Positions 51,367 through 60,119 of a stretch of 64,000 nt of DNA are shown one piece after another. The notes under the pieces were generated by a model. That model did no database searches and was not told the origin of the DNA. It was given only the letters and a program-made list of their open reading frames with translations. The DNA comes from an uncultured Selenomonadales bacterium (GTDB lineage Bacteria; Bacillota; Negativicutes; Selenomonadales; Selenomonadaceae), in the NCBI GenBank assembly GCA_947307055.1, contig CAMZHX010000002.1, positions 122,153 to 186,152 on the forward strand, in the 5' to 3' direction. The stretch's first letter is position 1. The number at the start of each line of letters is the position of its first letter. The translations under genes were made by a program, and so were the position numbers.

Positions 51367-51380
51367 TTCCCTTTTCCCTT
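51325..51380. repeat. GGGAAAA repeat island at the lptD start
   Basis: Tandem CCCATTTCCCTTTTCC words cover the whole junction between the two genes and extend into the 5' end of the lptD frame and the 3' end of the upstream gene. Confidence 0.8.
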
Positions 51381-52608
51381 ACTCCTCGTCAACTATCTCA
51401 ATAATTTCTCCGTTGTTAATATCATCGCGGGGCGGCTCAACATTTGTGGTCGGCTTAGGCTCAACATTTGTGGTCGGCTTAGGCTCAACATTTGTGGTCG
51501 GCTTAGGCTCAACATTTTCAGTCGGCTTAGGCTCAACATTTTCAGTCGGCTTTAGGTCGAACTCTTCAGGATCGAGACCGGGATAAGAATCGCTAGGCGT
51601 GGGCGACGGCTCGTCGATAACTTCAGTGCCTGGCGTCTCGACAAAGGGCGTTTCGACTGTGGGTTTTTCGACAATCGGAGCGACATAGCCGCCGCTTTTC
51701 CGCAAGCCGTAAACTATAGTCGGTTCCTTAATCTGCACGTAAAGTTCAATGCCGGCGGGCAACTCGATATTCTTGCCGCGAATGAAAACTTGCTCAACGT
51801 CCTTATTCTTGCCGGAGAAAGTTTGACCGATAAGGCTCAAGCCGCGAGCCATAGAATTGGCTGACATTTCGTCTTGCGCTTCGATTCCGGTAAAAGTTTT
51901 AACGTCCTGCCCGTCGAGGCTTTTGAGCAAGTTGAAATCGGTTTCGATTTTGCCGTTGCTGAAAATATTTTTGGCGCGAAGAATTCTGGTAACAACGCCT
52001 TCGCCAGGCAAGCCCCTCGCGAAAACTAAAGCGTCATCAACGAAAACGTCCTCGATAATTTTAACGGGAATGGTATCGCCTTCCTGCATAAATTTGGAAC
52101 TGACAGGCGCAGTCGTCACAACTTTTATCAGAACGTTTGCAGGGATTTGCACTTGAGAAATCGGCAAAATTTCCGCGCCGTAAGATGCCTTAGCAAGTTC
52201 GCGGATCCGTTCGTTGAAAGTGCCGCTCAACGTCTTGCCGAAGATTTGATTTTCGAGCGCAACGATTCTTGAATCAATGCCGCCGATAACGACTTCATGA
52301 TTGAGATTCCATTCGAGCACATTGACTTTGGCGAGGATGCCGGGCTCGGCGGAATTGTCATAAAGTGTGTCGTAAATCGCCTCAATGCGAGCGTTCATGT
52401 TGCCCGACATATTTTGCCCGCTGTAACTTTTTTCTAACTGCGCAATTCTATCCAAAAGTGCGCCGCGCTGTTCGGCACCGTAAGTATCAATTTCAATTTT
52501 TGCGAGCTTGGCATTAGCAGAATCTTCCGCCGCCGCATAGCAGAAATTTGAGGCGGAAAAAATCATCGACGCCGCCGCCACTCCGCAAAAAAATTTCTTC
52601 CATCTCAT
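51379..52608 (-). CDS. Secreted protein with proline-rich 8-residue repeats
   Basis: The 409-residue protein has a signal peptide (MRWKKFFCGVAAASMIFSA..., cut near CYAAAED), a helical region with leucine-rich segments (DRIAQLEKSY, RIEAIYDTLYDN), a beta-rich middle part (QVQIPANVLIKVVTTAPV, KIIEDVFVDDALVFARGLPGEGVV) and a tail of five KPT(E/T)NVEP repeats. It may be an outer-membrane-associated or cell-wall-linked envelope protein. GGAGG before the ATG at 52608 fixes the start. Family is not recognised. Confidence 0.75.
   Translation of the reverse strand: MRWKKFFCGVAAASMIFSASNFCYAAAEDSANAKLAKIEIDTYGAEQRGALLDRIAQLEKSYSGQNMSGNMNARIEAIYDTLYDNSAEPGILAKVNVLEWNLNHEVVIGGIDSRIVALENQIFGKTLSGTFNERIRELAKASYGAEILPISQVQIPANVLIKVVTTAPVSSKFMQEGDTIPVKIIEDVFVDDALVFARGLPGEGVVTRILRAKNIFSNGKIETDFNLLKSLDGQDVKTFTGIEAQDEMSANSMARGLSLIGQTFSGKNKDVEQVFIRGKNIELPAGIELYVQIKEPTIVYGLRKSGGYVAPIVEKPTVETPFVETPGTEVIDEPSPTPSDSYPGLDPEEFDLKPTENVEPKPTENVEPKPTTNVEPKPTTNVEPKPTTNVEPPRDDINNGEIIEIVDEE
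51434..51553. repeat. 24-base in-frame tandem repeat, five copies
   Basis: Five 24-base units starting GGCTCAACATTT encode KPTTNVEP or KPTENVEP. Three units carry TGTGG and two TCAGT, so copies have spread by slippage or recombination. The last unit is diverged at its end. Confidence 0.85.
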
Positions 52609-52677
52609 CACTAATTCCTCCGCACTACTTTTTTTACGATTATAACAGCTATCAAGCATTTTGTCTTGAAAAATTTC

Positions 52678-52706
52678 TTGCAAGTCGCCGATAAATATTG
52701 TAAAAT
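52678..52706 (+). promoter_or_regulatory. Promoter of the FliD-like gene
   Basis: TTGCAA, 17 bases, TAAAAT. A divergent TATAAT at 52639-52644 on the minus strand probably serves the secreted repeat protein. Confidence 0.6.
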
Positions 52707-52753
52707 CACAGTATCATTTAAGGAAGGTTTTTGTTTCAAGGAAGGTGAGTAAA

Positions 52754-53557
52754 ATGTCAGGGATAAACGCAATAGGCAGCAACGATTACAGTTGGCTGTT
52801 CAGCACGCAAAACAAAAAACAAGATTCGATTGCCAATTTGTGGAACGCTTACGGCAATTACCAATCGAATGCTCAAACTGCTCTTGCGGGCTTGAGCGAG
52901 ATTAACGCCAATCTTAAATCGGTCATGGCGAGCTACGACGAAGCTAAAAAAACTTTCAACATGGAATTCGAGGACAATATGTCCGCGCTTAGCGAATCCT
53001 CCAAAGAAATTCAAAAATTTAGTTTCACCGTCCCGAAAGACGGCGCGATTACTAAGACCGAAACCACCGACAAAAACGGCATCATCTCGACCAAAACGAC
53101 TTACAGCAAAGACTTGCAGTCCGCCCTCGACGTTGTCAGCGATTTTGTCAGCAATTATAACAGCTCAATCAAATTCTTCAACGACAACGCTTCAGTCTCA
53201 AAACGCGTCGAGAATTTGGCGACGGTCTTCGGCGATGCGACTTACCGCGCAGGTAGTTTAAGTTCAATCGGTTTGAATGTCAACTCCAGCGGCATGATTG
53301 AAATCAATGAGGAACTCCTCGCAAATGCAATCGTCGAAAACCCCGACAGAGTTTCCGGTCTGCTCGGCGAAGGCGGGCTCGCTACCAAAGTTGACGACCA
53401 CATCAGCTACGCCAATTCCCAACAAGAAAGACTCTTCCCGACTGCTGAAAAAATGCTCGGCAATCAGCTCGACGCCGCCTCGCTCTACACCGGCAATGCC
53501 TATCGCAATATGTCATCTTACGCCGCTATGGGCAACCTCCTCAACATGATGTTCTAA
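52754..53557 (+). CDS. FliD C-terminal-like (hook-associated) protein
   Basis: The 267-residue protein resembles the C-terminal part of flagellar cap protein FliD: helical segments with LQSALDVVSDFVSNYNSSI, LGLNVNSSGMIEI-type and ENPDRVSGLLGEGGLATKVDDHI, and a C-terminal helix with AASLYTGNAYRNMSSYAAMGNLLNMMF-like composition. No other flagellar genes are seen here, and it is less than half of a full FliD. It may be a stand-alone surface or secreted helper. AAGGTGAGTAAA leads to the ATG at 52754. Confidence 0.65.
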   Translation: MSGINAIGSNDYSWLFSTQNKKQDSIANLWNAYGNYQSNAQTALAGLSEINANLKSVMASYDEAKKTFNMEFEDNMSALSESSKEIQKFSFTVPKDGAITKTETTDKNGIISTKTTYSKDLQSALDVVSDFVSNYNSSIKFFNDNASVSKRVENLATVFGDATYRAGSLSSIGLNVNSSGMIEINEELLANAIVENPDRVSGLLGEGGLATKVDDHISYANSQQERLFPTAEKMLGNQLDAASLYTGNAYRNMSSYAAMGNLLNMMF

Positions 53558-53577
53558 AAATTTATTCTTGACAAATT

Positions 53578-53615
53578 AAAAATCGCTCGTCGAAAGGTGG
53601 CGGGCGATTTTTTTA
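53578..53615. terminator. Bidirectional terminator
   Basis: ATCGCTCG and CGGGCGAT form a stem flanked by A and T runs, shared by the FliD-like gene and the TauE gene. Confidence 0.8.
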
Positions 53616-53616
53616 T

Positions 53617-54372
53617 TCATTTGAACAGCTCGATAATTTGCTTGCCGATTAAAATAACTGTCATGCCGATAAACAACGGACGAACATAAGCCGCGCCCTT
53701 CGTGATTGCCATTTTCGCGCCGCAAGCCGCGCCCAAAATCATGCCGCAACCCATTGGAATCGCGTAGGAAAAATTCACCAGTCCAAAGCCCGTAAAAATT
53801 ATGACGGCCGCAAGATTGCTCGCGAAGTTGGCCGCCCTAGCATTAGCCGCCGCTCCCAAAAATCCATAGCCCATCATCAAATACAAAAATAACATGAACG
53901 AGCCCGTGCCCGGTCCGAAAAAGCCGTCATAGAATCCCAGCGCGAAAATCATAATCAAGCCGAGCAGATAGTGCGAGACGCGCACCGATTTTTTATCCGA
54001 GCCCCAATTCTTTTTCGCCACAGAGTATATCGCAATGACAATCAACATGACCACGACTAGCGGGCGTAGGAAATCGGGCGGGATTTGTCTTACGACGAAC
54101 ACGCCGGCAACCGAGCCGATAAACGATAACGGGAACATCACCCGCATTATTTTTTTGTCAATCGTGCCCGACCGCAGATAAGTTAAAAATCCTGCGAAAG
54201 CTCCCATAGTCGAGGCGAATTTATTCGTGCCCAAAACGTTGAGCATAGGAAGCCCCGCCCACATCAAAGTTGGTACGGAGATTAGCCCGCCGCCGCCAAC
54301 TACCGAATCAATAAACGCGGCGATAAATCCCATAACCGTCATAGCCGCCATAACTGTGAAGTCTAGTTCCAT
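53617..54372 (-). CDS. TauE/SafE-family anion permease
   Basis: The 251-residue membrane protein has about eight spans in two halves, each starting with a short Gly-rich motif: IDSVVGGGGLISVPTL near residue 20 and GFYDGFFGPGTGSFMLFL near 150. This is the TauE/SafE (TSUP) family of sulfite or sulfonate exporters and related transporters. Substrate is unknown. It is encoded downstream of the AICAR formyltransferase. Confidence 0.88.
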   Translation of the reverse strand: MELDFTVMAAMTVMGFIAAFIDSVVGGGGLISVPTLMWAGLPMLNVLGTNKFASTMGAFAGFLTYLRSGTIDKKIMRVMFPLSFIGSVAGVFVVRQIPPDFLRPLVVVMLIVIAIYSVAKKNWGSDKKSVRVSHYLLGLIMIFALGFYDGFFGPGTGSFMLFLYLMMGYGFLGAAANARAANFASNLAAVIIFTGFGLVNFSYAIPMGCGMILGAACGAKMAITKGAAYVRPLFIGMTVILIGKQIIELFK

Positions 54373-54381
54373 GTTCGCGCC

Positions 54382-55536
54382 TTAGTGATGAAAAAGTCTG
54401 ATATGAGTAAATGCCATAGCGATATTGTATTTGTCGCAAGTGTCGATGACGTTGTCGTCGCGAATCGAGCCGCCGGTCTGCGCGATAAATTCTACGCCGG
54501 ACTTGTGAGCGCGTTCGATATTGTCGCCGAATGGGAAGAAGGCATCTGACGCTAGCGACACCCCGCGCAGATTCTCAAGCCAGGAAATTTTATCGTCGGC
54601 AGTCAGCGGCGCGGGCTTGACTGTGAAAATATCTTGCCACGAGTCGTCAAAAGTCTCGCCGCCTAAGTAAACGTCAATGGCGTTATCGCGGTCGGGGCGT
54701 TTGATATTTTTCTTGAACGGCAGCTCCAAAACTTTCGGGCATTGACGCAGGAACCAATAATCCGCCTTGTTACCGGCAAGCCTCGTGCAGTGAACGCGAC
54801 TTTGCTGACCCGCGCCAATCCCGATAGCTTGCCCGCCCTTAGCGTAGCAAACCGAATTCGATTGCGTATATTTCAAAGTTATCAGCGCAATCAAAAGGTC
54901 GCGAACGGCTTCGGGCGTGAAGTTTTTATTTTTAGTCGGAACGTCTTCAAGGCAAGCGGCGGAAATTTCAATGTTGTTGCGTTTTTGCTCGAAGGTCACG
55001 CCGAAAACTTGCTTAGTCTCGATAGCGGGCGGCTCGTAGTCGGGATTTATTTTTATGACGAGGTAATTACCTTTGCGTTTCGATTTCAAAATCTCCAAAG
55101 CCTTAGGCGAATACGACGGGGCGATAATTCCGTCAGAAACTTCGCGGCGTAGGAAATTGGCGGTGGGCTCGTCGCACTCGTCGGACAAAATCGCAAAGTC
55201 GCCGTAAGAACTCATTCTATCGGCTCCACGTGCTCTGACATAAGCTGTAGCCTGCGCGGACAGTTCAAGATTCTCAGCGAAGTAAATTTTTTTCAAGATG
55301 TCGTCGAGCGGCTCACCGATAGCGGCTCCGGCGGGGCTGACGTGTTTAAACGACGCGGCCGCAGGAAAATTCGTTGCCTTGCGCATTTCGCGGACGAGTT
55401 GCCAACCGTTTAACGCGTCAAGCAAGTTGATATAGCCCGGACGCCCGTTCAGAACTTCAAAGGGCAATTCGCTCGCAAAAACTTTCGCGGGCTTCTGATT
55501 CGGATTGCAACCGTACTTCAATTCCAATTCGTTCAT
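54382..55536 (-). CDS. AICAR formyltransferase (PurH C-terminal type)
   Basis: The 384-residue protein corresponds to the formyltransferase part of PurH, with MNELELKYGCNPNQKPA, FKHVSPAGAAIG, KYTQSNSVCYAKGGQAIGIGAGQQSRVHCTRLA-type core and a C-terminal AMAFTHIRLFHH. It adds the formyl group to AICAR in purine synthesis. The N-terminal IMP cyclohydrolase domain of bifunctional PurH is missing, so it must be separate elsewhere. GAGGTGATT before the ATG at 55536 sets the start. Confidence 0.85.
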   Translation of the reverse strand: MNELELKYGCNPNQKPAKVFASELPFEVLNGRPGYINLLDALNGWQLVREMRKATNFPAAASFKHVSPAGAAIGEPLDDILKKIYFAENLELSAQATAYVRARGADRMSSYGDFAILSDECDEPTANFLRREVSDGIIAPSYSPKALEILKSKRKGNYLVIKINPDYEPPAIETKQVFGVTFEQKRNNIEISAACLEDVPTKNKNFTPEAVRDLLIALITLKYTQSNSVCYAKGGQAIGIGAGQQSRVHCTRLAGNKADYWFLRQCPKVLELPFKKNIKRPDRDNAIDVYLGGETFDDSWQDIFTVKPAPLTADDKISWLENLRGVSLASDAFFPFGDNIERAHKSGVEFIAQTGGSIRDDNVIDTCDKYNIAMAFTHIRLFHH

Positions 55537-55541
55537 GTAAA

Positions 55542-57134
55542 TCACCTCAAAGATTGATTGAAATCTTGTATAACGCGCTCGATAATTTTATCCGCCGCGT
55601 CCTTGTGAGTTTCGTAAATTTTCTTCGCGACCTCCTGCCGCTTCTCGAACAATGGGTCATTGCCCGCCATCAAATCATCGAGATAACGTTCGACATCTTT
55701 CCAGTTGTGCGCGACGTACATTGCCGCGAACATATCTTTATATTCGGGGAAGGGCACGGCGTTTTTAAATTCGCAATAGATGACGGGTCGGCCGGTCAGG
55801 AACATGCATATCATAATGCTCGTGTAATCGGTGATAAATATATCGATATTGCGAAGACTCTGCTCTACGTCGGAAACGTCAACCTGTCGGGCGATATTAT
55901 TTTTGGTCAGGAAGTCTTTGTAATCGGCGACATCTTTTTCGGTCATGAGATTTTTTTTAATCAGCTCGCGGAAAAGATTCGGGTGCGGACGTATGGAAAG
56001 TTCGACCTTATCGCCGTATTTCTCGCGCAGTGCAGAAAATTTATCTTTGTACTCCATGAAATGCGAGCCGCCCCAACGATCATTGTAAAGCCAGCGCGGT
56101 GCCCATAAAATACGCTTTGCCTCGGCAGGTTCCTTTTCCAACTGGTAAAAAGCTTTCAAGCTCGGATAGCCTAAGAACTCGACGTGCATATAATTTGCGG
56201 CTACGTCCTGCTGAAATTTTTTCGTCGCGACATCTTTAACGCCCTCTGCGGACGAAAATAGAAAATAAACATTCCGCCAAAATTTTGTGAAGTCGTCGAA
56301 CAACCTTTCCGCGAAAACATAAGTCAAAGTCGCGCCGTAAGTCACCATGCATATTTTAGCGAACTTAACAACGTCATTGGCTCTGAAGCTTGGGAAGGGT
56401 CGCCGCCTTTCGTAAGGATTCGTGAAGAAAACGTAATCCGGACGCAACTTCCGCAAGTCCATTATGTTGAAGCTATAAATTTTGTCGTCGGGGTATCTGT
56501 CATAGAAATAAGCCCGCGACAGCTCTTTAATCTTATAATCTTCGCTGGGGTGGACAATCAAAGTCGTTTCAAATTCCTCGCGCTGTTTCATAGCCTCGTA
56601 AAGCGGCAGAACTTTATCACAAGTTGTGCGGGATTGGACAAGGAAGACGACGCGAATTTTTCTTTTCTCGTGACGCCACAAATTTTGTCGGGCAAGATAG
56701 TAAGTCGCGATTGCCTCGTCGGTGTAGGTAACGTCCGTATAGTGATTCAACAAGACGGCTTGCACGTCGGCAATCATTTTCTTCGGCCACAAGTGCTGAT
56801 TGAACGGGATTTCCAATTCGGTCGGGTCAGCCAACTGAATCATTCCTAAAATAGCCAACTCGCGCTCGTCCCTTTTAATGTTGTCGTTATACCATTGCAA
56901 AAGCTCTTCGTTATACTTCCTAGCCATGAAACATAGCGATGGATTCTCAAGGCGAATCTCCAACAGCGCGAGGTATTCCCCGTACCATTTTTGCTCCGTA
57001 GCATTTTTCAAATCGTCGAGCGAAATTTTCAGCAAACGTTCCGCCATAGCTTTTTTCTTGTAGAAGATGACAGCTTCGGGATTCAATTTCTTATACGTGT
57101 CGAGTTCCGCTTTAATTTTTTTTAAGTCGTCAGC
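55542..57134 (-). CDS. CDP-glycerol glycerophosphotransferase family protein
   Basis: The 530-residue protein has an N-terminal helical region (about 1-130) and a C-terminal GT-B-like domain typical of teichoic acid polymerases/primases: RILWAPRW-type segment, RPHPNLF, TDYTSIMICMFLTGRPVIYC, where the Asp-Tyr-Ser motif is conserved. Such enzymes move glycerol-phosphate units from CDP-glycerol. In an LPS-making cell the product may be a capsule or LPS side chain. The TTG at 57134 follows GGAGG, and it ends close to the AICAR gene. Confidence 0.85.
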   Translation of the reverse strand, partial: ADDLKKIKAELDTYKKLNPEAVIFYKKKAMAERLLKISLDDLKNATEQKWYGEYLALLEIRLENPSLCFMARKYNEELLQWYNDNIKRDERELAILGMIQLADPTELEIPFNQHLWPKKMIADVQAVLLNHYTDVTYTDEAIATYYLARQNLWRHEKRKIRVVFLVQSRTTCDKVLPLYEAMKQREEFETTLIVHPSEDYKIKELSRAYFYDRYPDDKIYSFNIMDLRKLRPDYVFFTNPYERRRPFPSFRANDVVKFAKICMVTYGATLTYVFAERLFDDFTKFWRNVYFLFSSAEGVKDVATKKFQQDVAANYMHVEFLGYPSLKAFYQLEKEPAEAKRILWAPRWLYNDRWGGSHFMEYKDKFSALREKYGDKVELSIRPHPNLFRELIKKNLMTEKDVADYKDFLTKNNIARQVDVSDVEQSLRNIDIFITDYTSIMICMFLTGRPVIYCEFKNAVPFPEYKDMFAAMYVAHNWKDVERYLDDLMAGNDPLFEKRQEVAKKIYETHKDAADKIIERVIQDFNQSLR

Positions 57135-57214
57135 CAAAATTTTTCCTCCTAACCGTTCAAAAGTTTTTTGCAGTATACACAAAGATTTTATGCCGCGCAA
57201 GTTTTAGCCGCCGC

Positions 57215-57243
57215 TTGTAAATAAAAATAAAGCATGATAGAAT
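57215..57243 (+). promoter_or_regulatory. mreB promoter
   Basis: TTGTAA, 17 bases, TAGAAT, about 50 bases before the mreB start. Confidence 0.6.
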
Positions 57244-57295
57244 TCTGGCAACATGTAGGAATTTTTAGCGCGTTGGCAGAAGGGAGTTTTGCAAT

Positions 57296-58285
57296 TTGTT
57301 TTTTGGGATGTCAATGAGCGTCGGGATAGATTTGGGCACAGCAAATATTCTTGTGTACGTCAAGGGCAAGGGAATAGTTTTGCGCGAGCCGTCAGTCGTC
57401 GCCGTCGACAAGGATAATGATAAAATTGTCGCGATAGGGCAAGAGGCGCGTGACATGATAGGACGCACGCCCGGCAATATCATCGCGATTCGCCCGTTGC
57501 GTGACGGCGTCATTGCCGATTACGATATGACTGAGTCAATGATTCGGCACTTTCTGGAAAAGGTTATCGGGCGTTCCTTTTTATTTCGTCCGCGAGTAAT
57601 GATTTGCGTTCCGACCGGCGTCAACGACGTTGAAAAGCGCGCAGTCCAAGATGCTGCCGAACAAGCCGGAGCTAAACGCACAGAGCTAATCGAGGAGCCA
57701 ATAGCGGCGGCACTAGGCGCGGGCATAGACATTTCCGAGCCTATGGGCTCAATGGTCATCGACATAGGCGGCGGCACTTGCGACGTTGCTGTCATTTCCT
57801 TAGGCGGGATTGTCTGCGGCGAAAGCTTGCGCGTGGCGGGCGATAAGTTCGACAGCGACATTGAACTTTACGTCAAGAAGGAATACAACTTGATGATTGG
57901 CGAGCGCACCGCCGAAAATATCAAAATCAAAGTCGGCGCGGCATACGCGGGCGCGAGGCGCGAAAAGCTCAGCATTAGCGGTCGCGACATCTTGACGGGC
58001 TTGCCTAAAAATATAACGGTCGAGTCGGACGAAATCGCCGGTGCTCTTCATGATTCGGTTGAAAATATTGTTATGTGCGTCAAAAGTGTTTTGGAGAGAA
58101 CTCCGCCTGAACTCGCTGCCGATATTATGGATCATGGAATTGTTTTGACGGGCGGCGGGGCTATGCTTTACGGCTTAGCGGATTTGGTTCGCAAGGAAAC
58201 GAATATCCCTGCCATGCTCGCTGATGATCCGCTGAGTTGCGTTGCTATCGGCACAGGCAAAGCGTTAGAAGCAATGCGTAATTAG
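57296..58285 (+). CDS. mreB: Rod-shape protein MreB
   Basis: The 329-residue actin homologue organises wall growth. GIDLGTANILVYVKGKG (phosphate 1), VVAVD, DIGGGTCDVAVISLGG (phosphate 2) and LTGGGAMLYGL (adenosine) are all there. mreC and mreD do not follow, so this is probably an Mbl/MreBH-type extra copy. The start is a TTG with AGGGAG nine bases before it; an ATG at 57308 is possible. The final residues (EAMRN) use GCAATGCGTAATTAG, words of the CATTACG repeat family. Confidence 0.95.
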   Translation: MFFGMSMSVGIDLGTANILVYVKGKGIVLREPSVVAVDKDNDKIVAIGQEARDMIGRTPGNIIAIRPLRDGVIADYDMTESMIRHFLEKVIGRSFLFRPRVMICVPTGVNDVEKRAVQDAAEQAGAKRTELIEEPIAAALGAGIDISEPMGSMVIDIGGGTCDVAVISLGGIVCGESLRVAGDKFDSDIELYVKKEYNLMIGERTAENIKIKVGAAYAGARREKLSISGRDILTGLPKNITVESDEIAGALHDSVENIVMCVKSVLERTPPELAADIMDHGIVLTGGGAMLYGLADLVRKETNIPAMLADDPLSCVAIGTGKALEAMRN

Positions 58286-58363
58286 GGGGAAGGGAGATGG
58301 GAGAAGGGAAAAGTAGGAATTAGGTTTTAGACTTTTCCCCTTTCCCTTTTCTCATTTCCCTTA
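58286..58363. repeat. Palindromic repeat island (GGGAAAA words)
   Basis: GGGAGATGGGAGAAGGG-type words and their complement form a hairpin between mreB and the lipoprotein operon; it may reduce read-through between the two. Confidence 0.85.
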
Positions 58364-58380
58364 ACAGGAGGAATGATAAA

Positions 58381-59232
58381 TTGAATGTTAAAAAATTTTT
58401 AGCGACAATCTGCGCGGCAGGTCTGCTCATGACCGGTTGCGGCTCCGACGGCGGCGAAGTCAAAGACGACTCGCAAGCCAAAATAGTCAAGCTCGGCATG
58501 ATTGCTCACCTCAACGCCAGCGAAAAACAAATGGAAGAATACCTTTTCAAAGTGCAGAGCAACACCCGCGCCAAAGTCGTAAATCAGGTGCCCGTTTTCT
58601 TCGACAACCTCAACTCAATGGAAATGGCTATCGAATCGGGAAAAGTCGACGAAATTAGCACTTATAAAAGCGTCGCCGATTATCTCATCGCCAACAACAA
58701 CAAATTTGAACACGTCAACGACGATTGGATTAAAGGCCTCGCCGATAATTTCTGTTTCGCCGTGAAAGATGATGACGCCGCTATTAAAGCCGAACTCGAT
58801 AAAGTTCTCGCGGAAATGAAAAGCGACGGCTCACTCAATAAGCTCGTCAAGGAATACGTAACCGACGTTGACAAAGGTAAAACGCCGCCCAAAGTCGAAG
58901 TCCCTAAAGTCGACGGCGCAGACACAATCAAAGTCGGTGTGACGGGTGACTTGCCGCCTTTGGATTTAGTTTTGGCTGACAACTCGCCCGCAGGTTTCAA
59001 TACCGCATTGCTCGCCGAAATTGCTAAGCGTCTGCATAAAAATATTGAAGTCGTGCAAGTCGATAGCGGCGCAAGAGCTGCAGCTCTATCGGCCGGGCAA
59101 ATCGACGTAATATTTTGGGTTGCCGTGCCCGAAGATAACATTCGCCCCGCAAATATCGACACGCCCGACGCCATCGAACTCAGCGAGCCTTATTTCAAAG
59201 ACGACATCTCCCATATCAAAATCAAGAATTGA
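58381..59232 (+). CDS. Permuted SBP_bac_3-like lipoprotein 1
   Basis: The 283-residue lipoprotein has a signal ending LLMTGC (Cys20). Residues 36-165 match the segment that normally ends type II substrate-binding proteins (FFDNLNSMEMAIESGKVDE, ADNFCFAVKDDD, EMKSDGSLNKLVKEY). After a Lys/Pro linker (163-181), residues 183-283 match the segment that normally begins them (IKVGVTGDLPPLDL, PAGFNTALLAEIAKRL, AAALSAGQIDV, ELSEPYFKDD). The lobes are thus in swapped order, which suggests a circular permutation. It probably binds an amino acid-like ligand for the permease at the operon's end. TTG start with AGGAGG nine bases before. Confidence 0.8.
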   Translation: MNVKKFLATICAAGLLMTGCGSDGGEVKDDSQAKIVKLGMIAHLNASEKQMEEYLFKVQSNTRAKVVNQVPVFFDNLNSMEMAIESGKVDEISTYKSVADYLIANNNKFEHVNDDWIKGLADNFCFAVKDDDAAIKAELDKVLAEMKSDGSLNKLVKEYVTDVDKGKTPPKVEVPKVDGADTIKVGVTGDLPPLDLVLADNSPAGFNTALLAEIAKRLHKNIEVVQVDSGARAAALSAGQIDVIFWVAVPEDNIRPANIDTPDAIELSEPYFKDDISHIKIKN

Positions 59233-59241
59233 GGTGCCCTT

Positions 59242-60114
59242 ATGAAAAAATTTTTAGCGACAATCCTCTTTTCCCTTTTCCTTTTTCCCATTTCCCTTAT
59301 AACCGGTTGCGGCGGCGAACAAGTTGCCGATAAGCCCGCAAGTAATTTCTCCGGCGAATCGGTTAAGCTCGGCATGATTACGCGCCTTAACACCGACGAA
59401 AAAAATATGGGCGACGTTCTCGACAAAGCCGCAGAAAGTTTAGGTTCCAAAGATACCAAGCACTTGCCCAAATTCTACGAGAACTTCAGCCAAATGCAAA
59501 TGGGGCTTGAGTCGGGCGACGTTGCGGCAATCAGTACTTATAACTGCGTCGCAAATTATCTCATCGCTAACAACAGCAAATTTGAAATCGTCCCGCACTT
59601 CGCAATTAACAAGCTCAGCGATTATTTCTGCTTTGCTGTTCGCAAAGATGAAACCCAACTCAAAGAGGAACTCGACAAAGTTATCGACCAGATGAAGTCC
59701 GACGGCTCGCTTGATAAACTTATCAACGAATACATTACCAATCCCGAAAAAGGTAAAACGCCGCCCAAAGTCGAAATCCCAAAGACTGAAGGCGCAGATA
59801 TAATTAAAGTCGGCGTGACAGGCGACCTTCCCCCGCTCGATTTGATTCTGCCCGATAACTCGCCCGCAGGGTTCAATACCGCTATGCTCGCTGAAGTTGC
59901 TAAACGTTCCGGCAAAAATATTGAAATCGTCCAGATTGAAAGCGGAGCACGTGCGGCGGCTCTGAACTCGAAATTGATTGACGTTGTCTTTTGGGTAATT
60001 GTTCCCTTTGGCGGCGATATGCCAATCGACCTCGACAAGCCGGAAGGCCTCGAACTGTCCGCGCCCTATTTCAAAGATAACGTTGCGGTCGTCAAGCTCA
60101 AAGACAGTAAATGA
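59242..60114 (+). CDS. Permuted SBP_bac_3-like lipoprotein 2
   Basis: The 290-residue paralogue of the preceding gene has the same order: C-lobe-like segment first (FYENFSQMQMGLESGDV, YFCFAVRKDE, QMKSDGSLDKLINEY), Lys/Pro linker, then IKVGVTGDLPPLDL and GFNTAMLAEVAKR. Its signal peptide differs: between the shared KKFLATI and ITGC the hydrophobic core is encoded by a GGGAAAA-family repeat (59266-59298). GAGGTG before the ATG fixes the start. Its stop overlaps a remnant copy. Confidence 0.8.
   Translation: MKKFLATILFSLFLFPISLITGCGGEQVADKPASNFSGESVKLGMITRLNTDEKNMGDVLDKAAESLGSKDTKHLPKFYENFSQMQMGLESGDVAAISTYNCVANYLIANNSKFEIVPHFAINKLSDYFCFAVRKDETQLKEELDKVIDQMKSDGSLDKLINEYITNPEKGKTPPKVEIPKTEGADIIKVGVTGDLPPLDLILPDNSPAGFNTAMLAEVAKRSGKNIEIVQIESGARAAALNSKLIDVVFWVIVPFGGDMPIDLDKPEGLELSAPYFKDNVAVVKLKDSK
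59266..59298. repeat. GGGAAAA-family repeat inside a signal peptide
   Basis: CTTTTCCCTTTTCC-type words code for the hydrophobic core LFSLFLFPISLI. The flanking AAAAAATTTTTAGCGACAAT and ACCGGTTGCGGC are the same as in lipoprotein 1, so the repeat replaced exactly the part in between and kept the frame. Confidence 0.85.
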
Positions 60115-60119
60115 TTTTT

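Noticed and set aside
51434..51553. Tandem repeats considered as a CRISPR array
   Set aside because: Units are contiguous 24-mers in frame within a gene, without spacers. No cas genes or CRISPR arrays were seen in the window.
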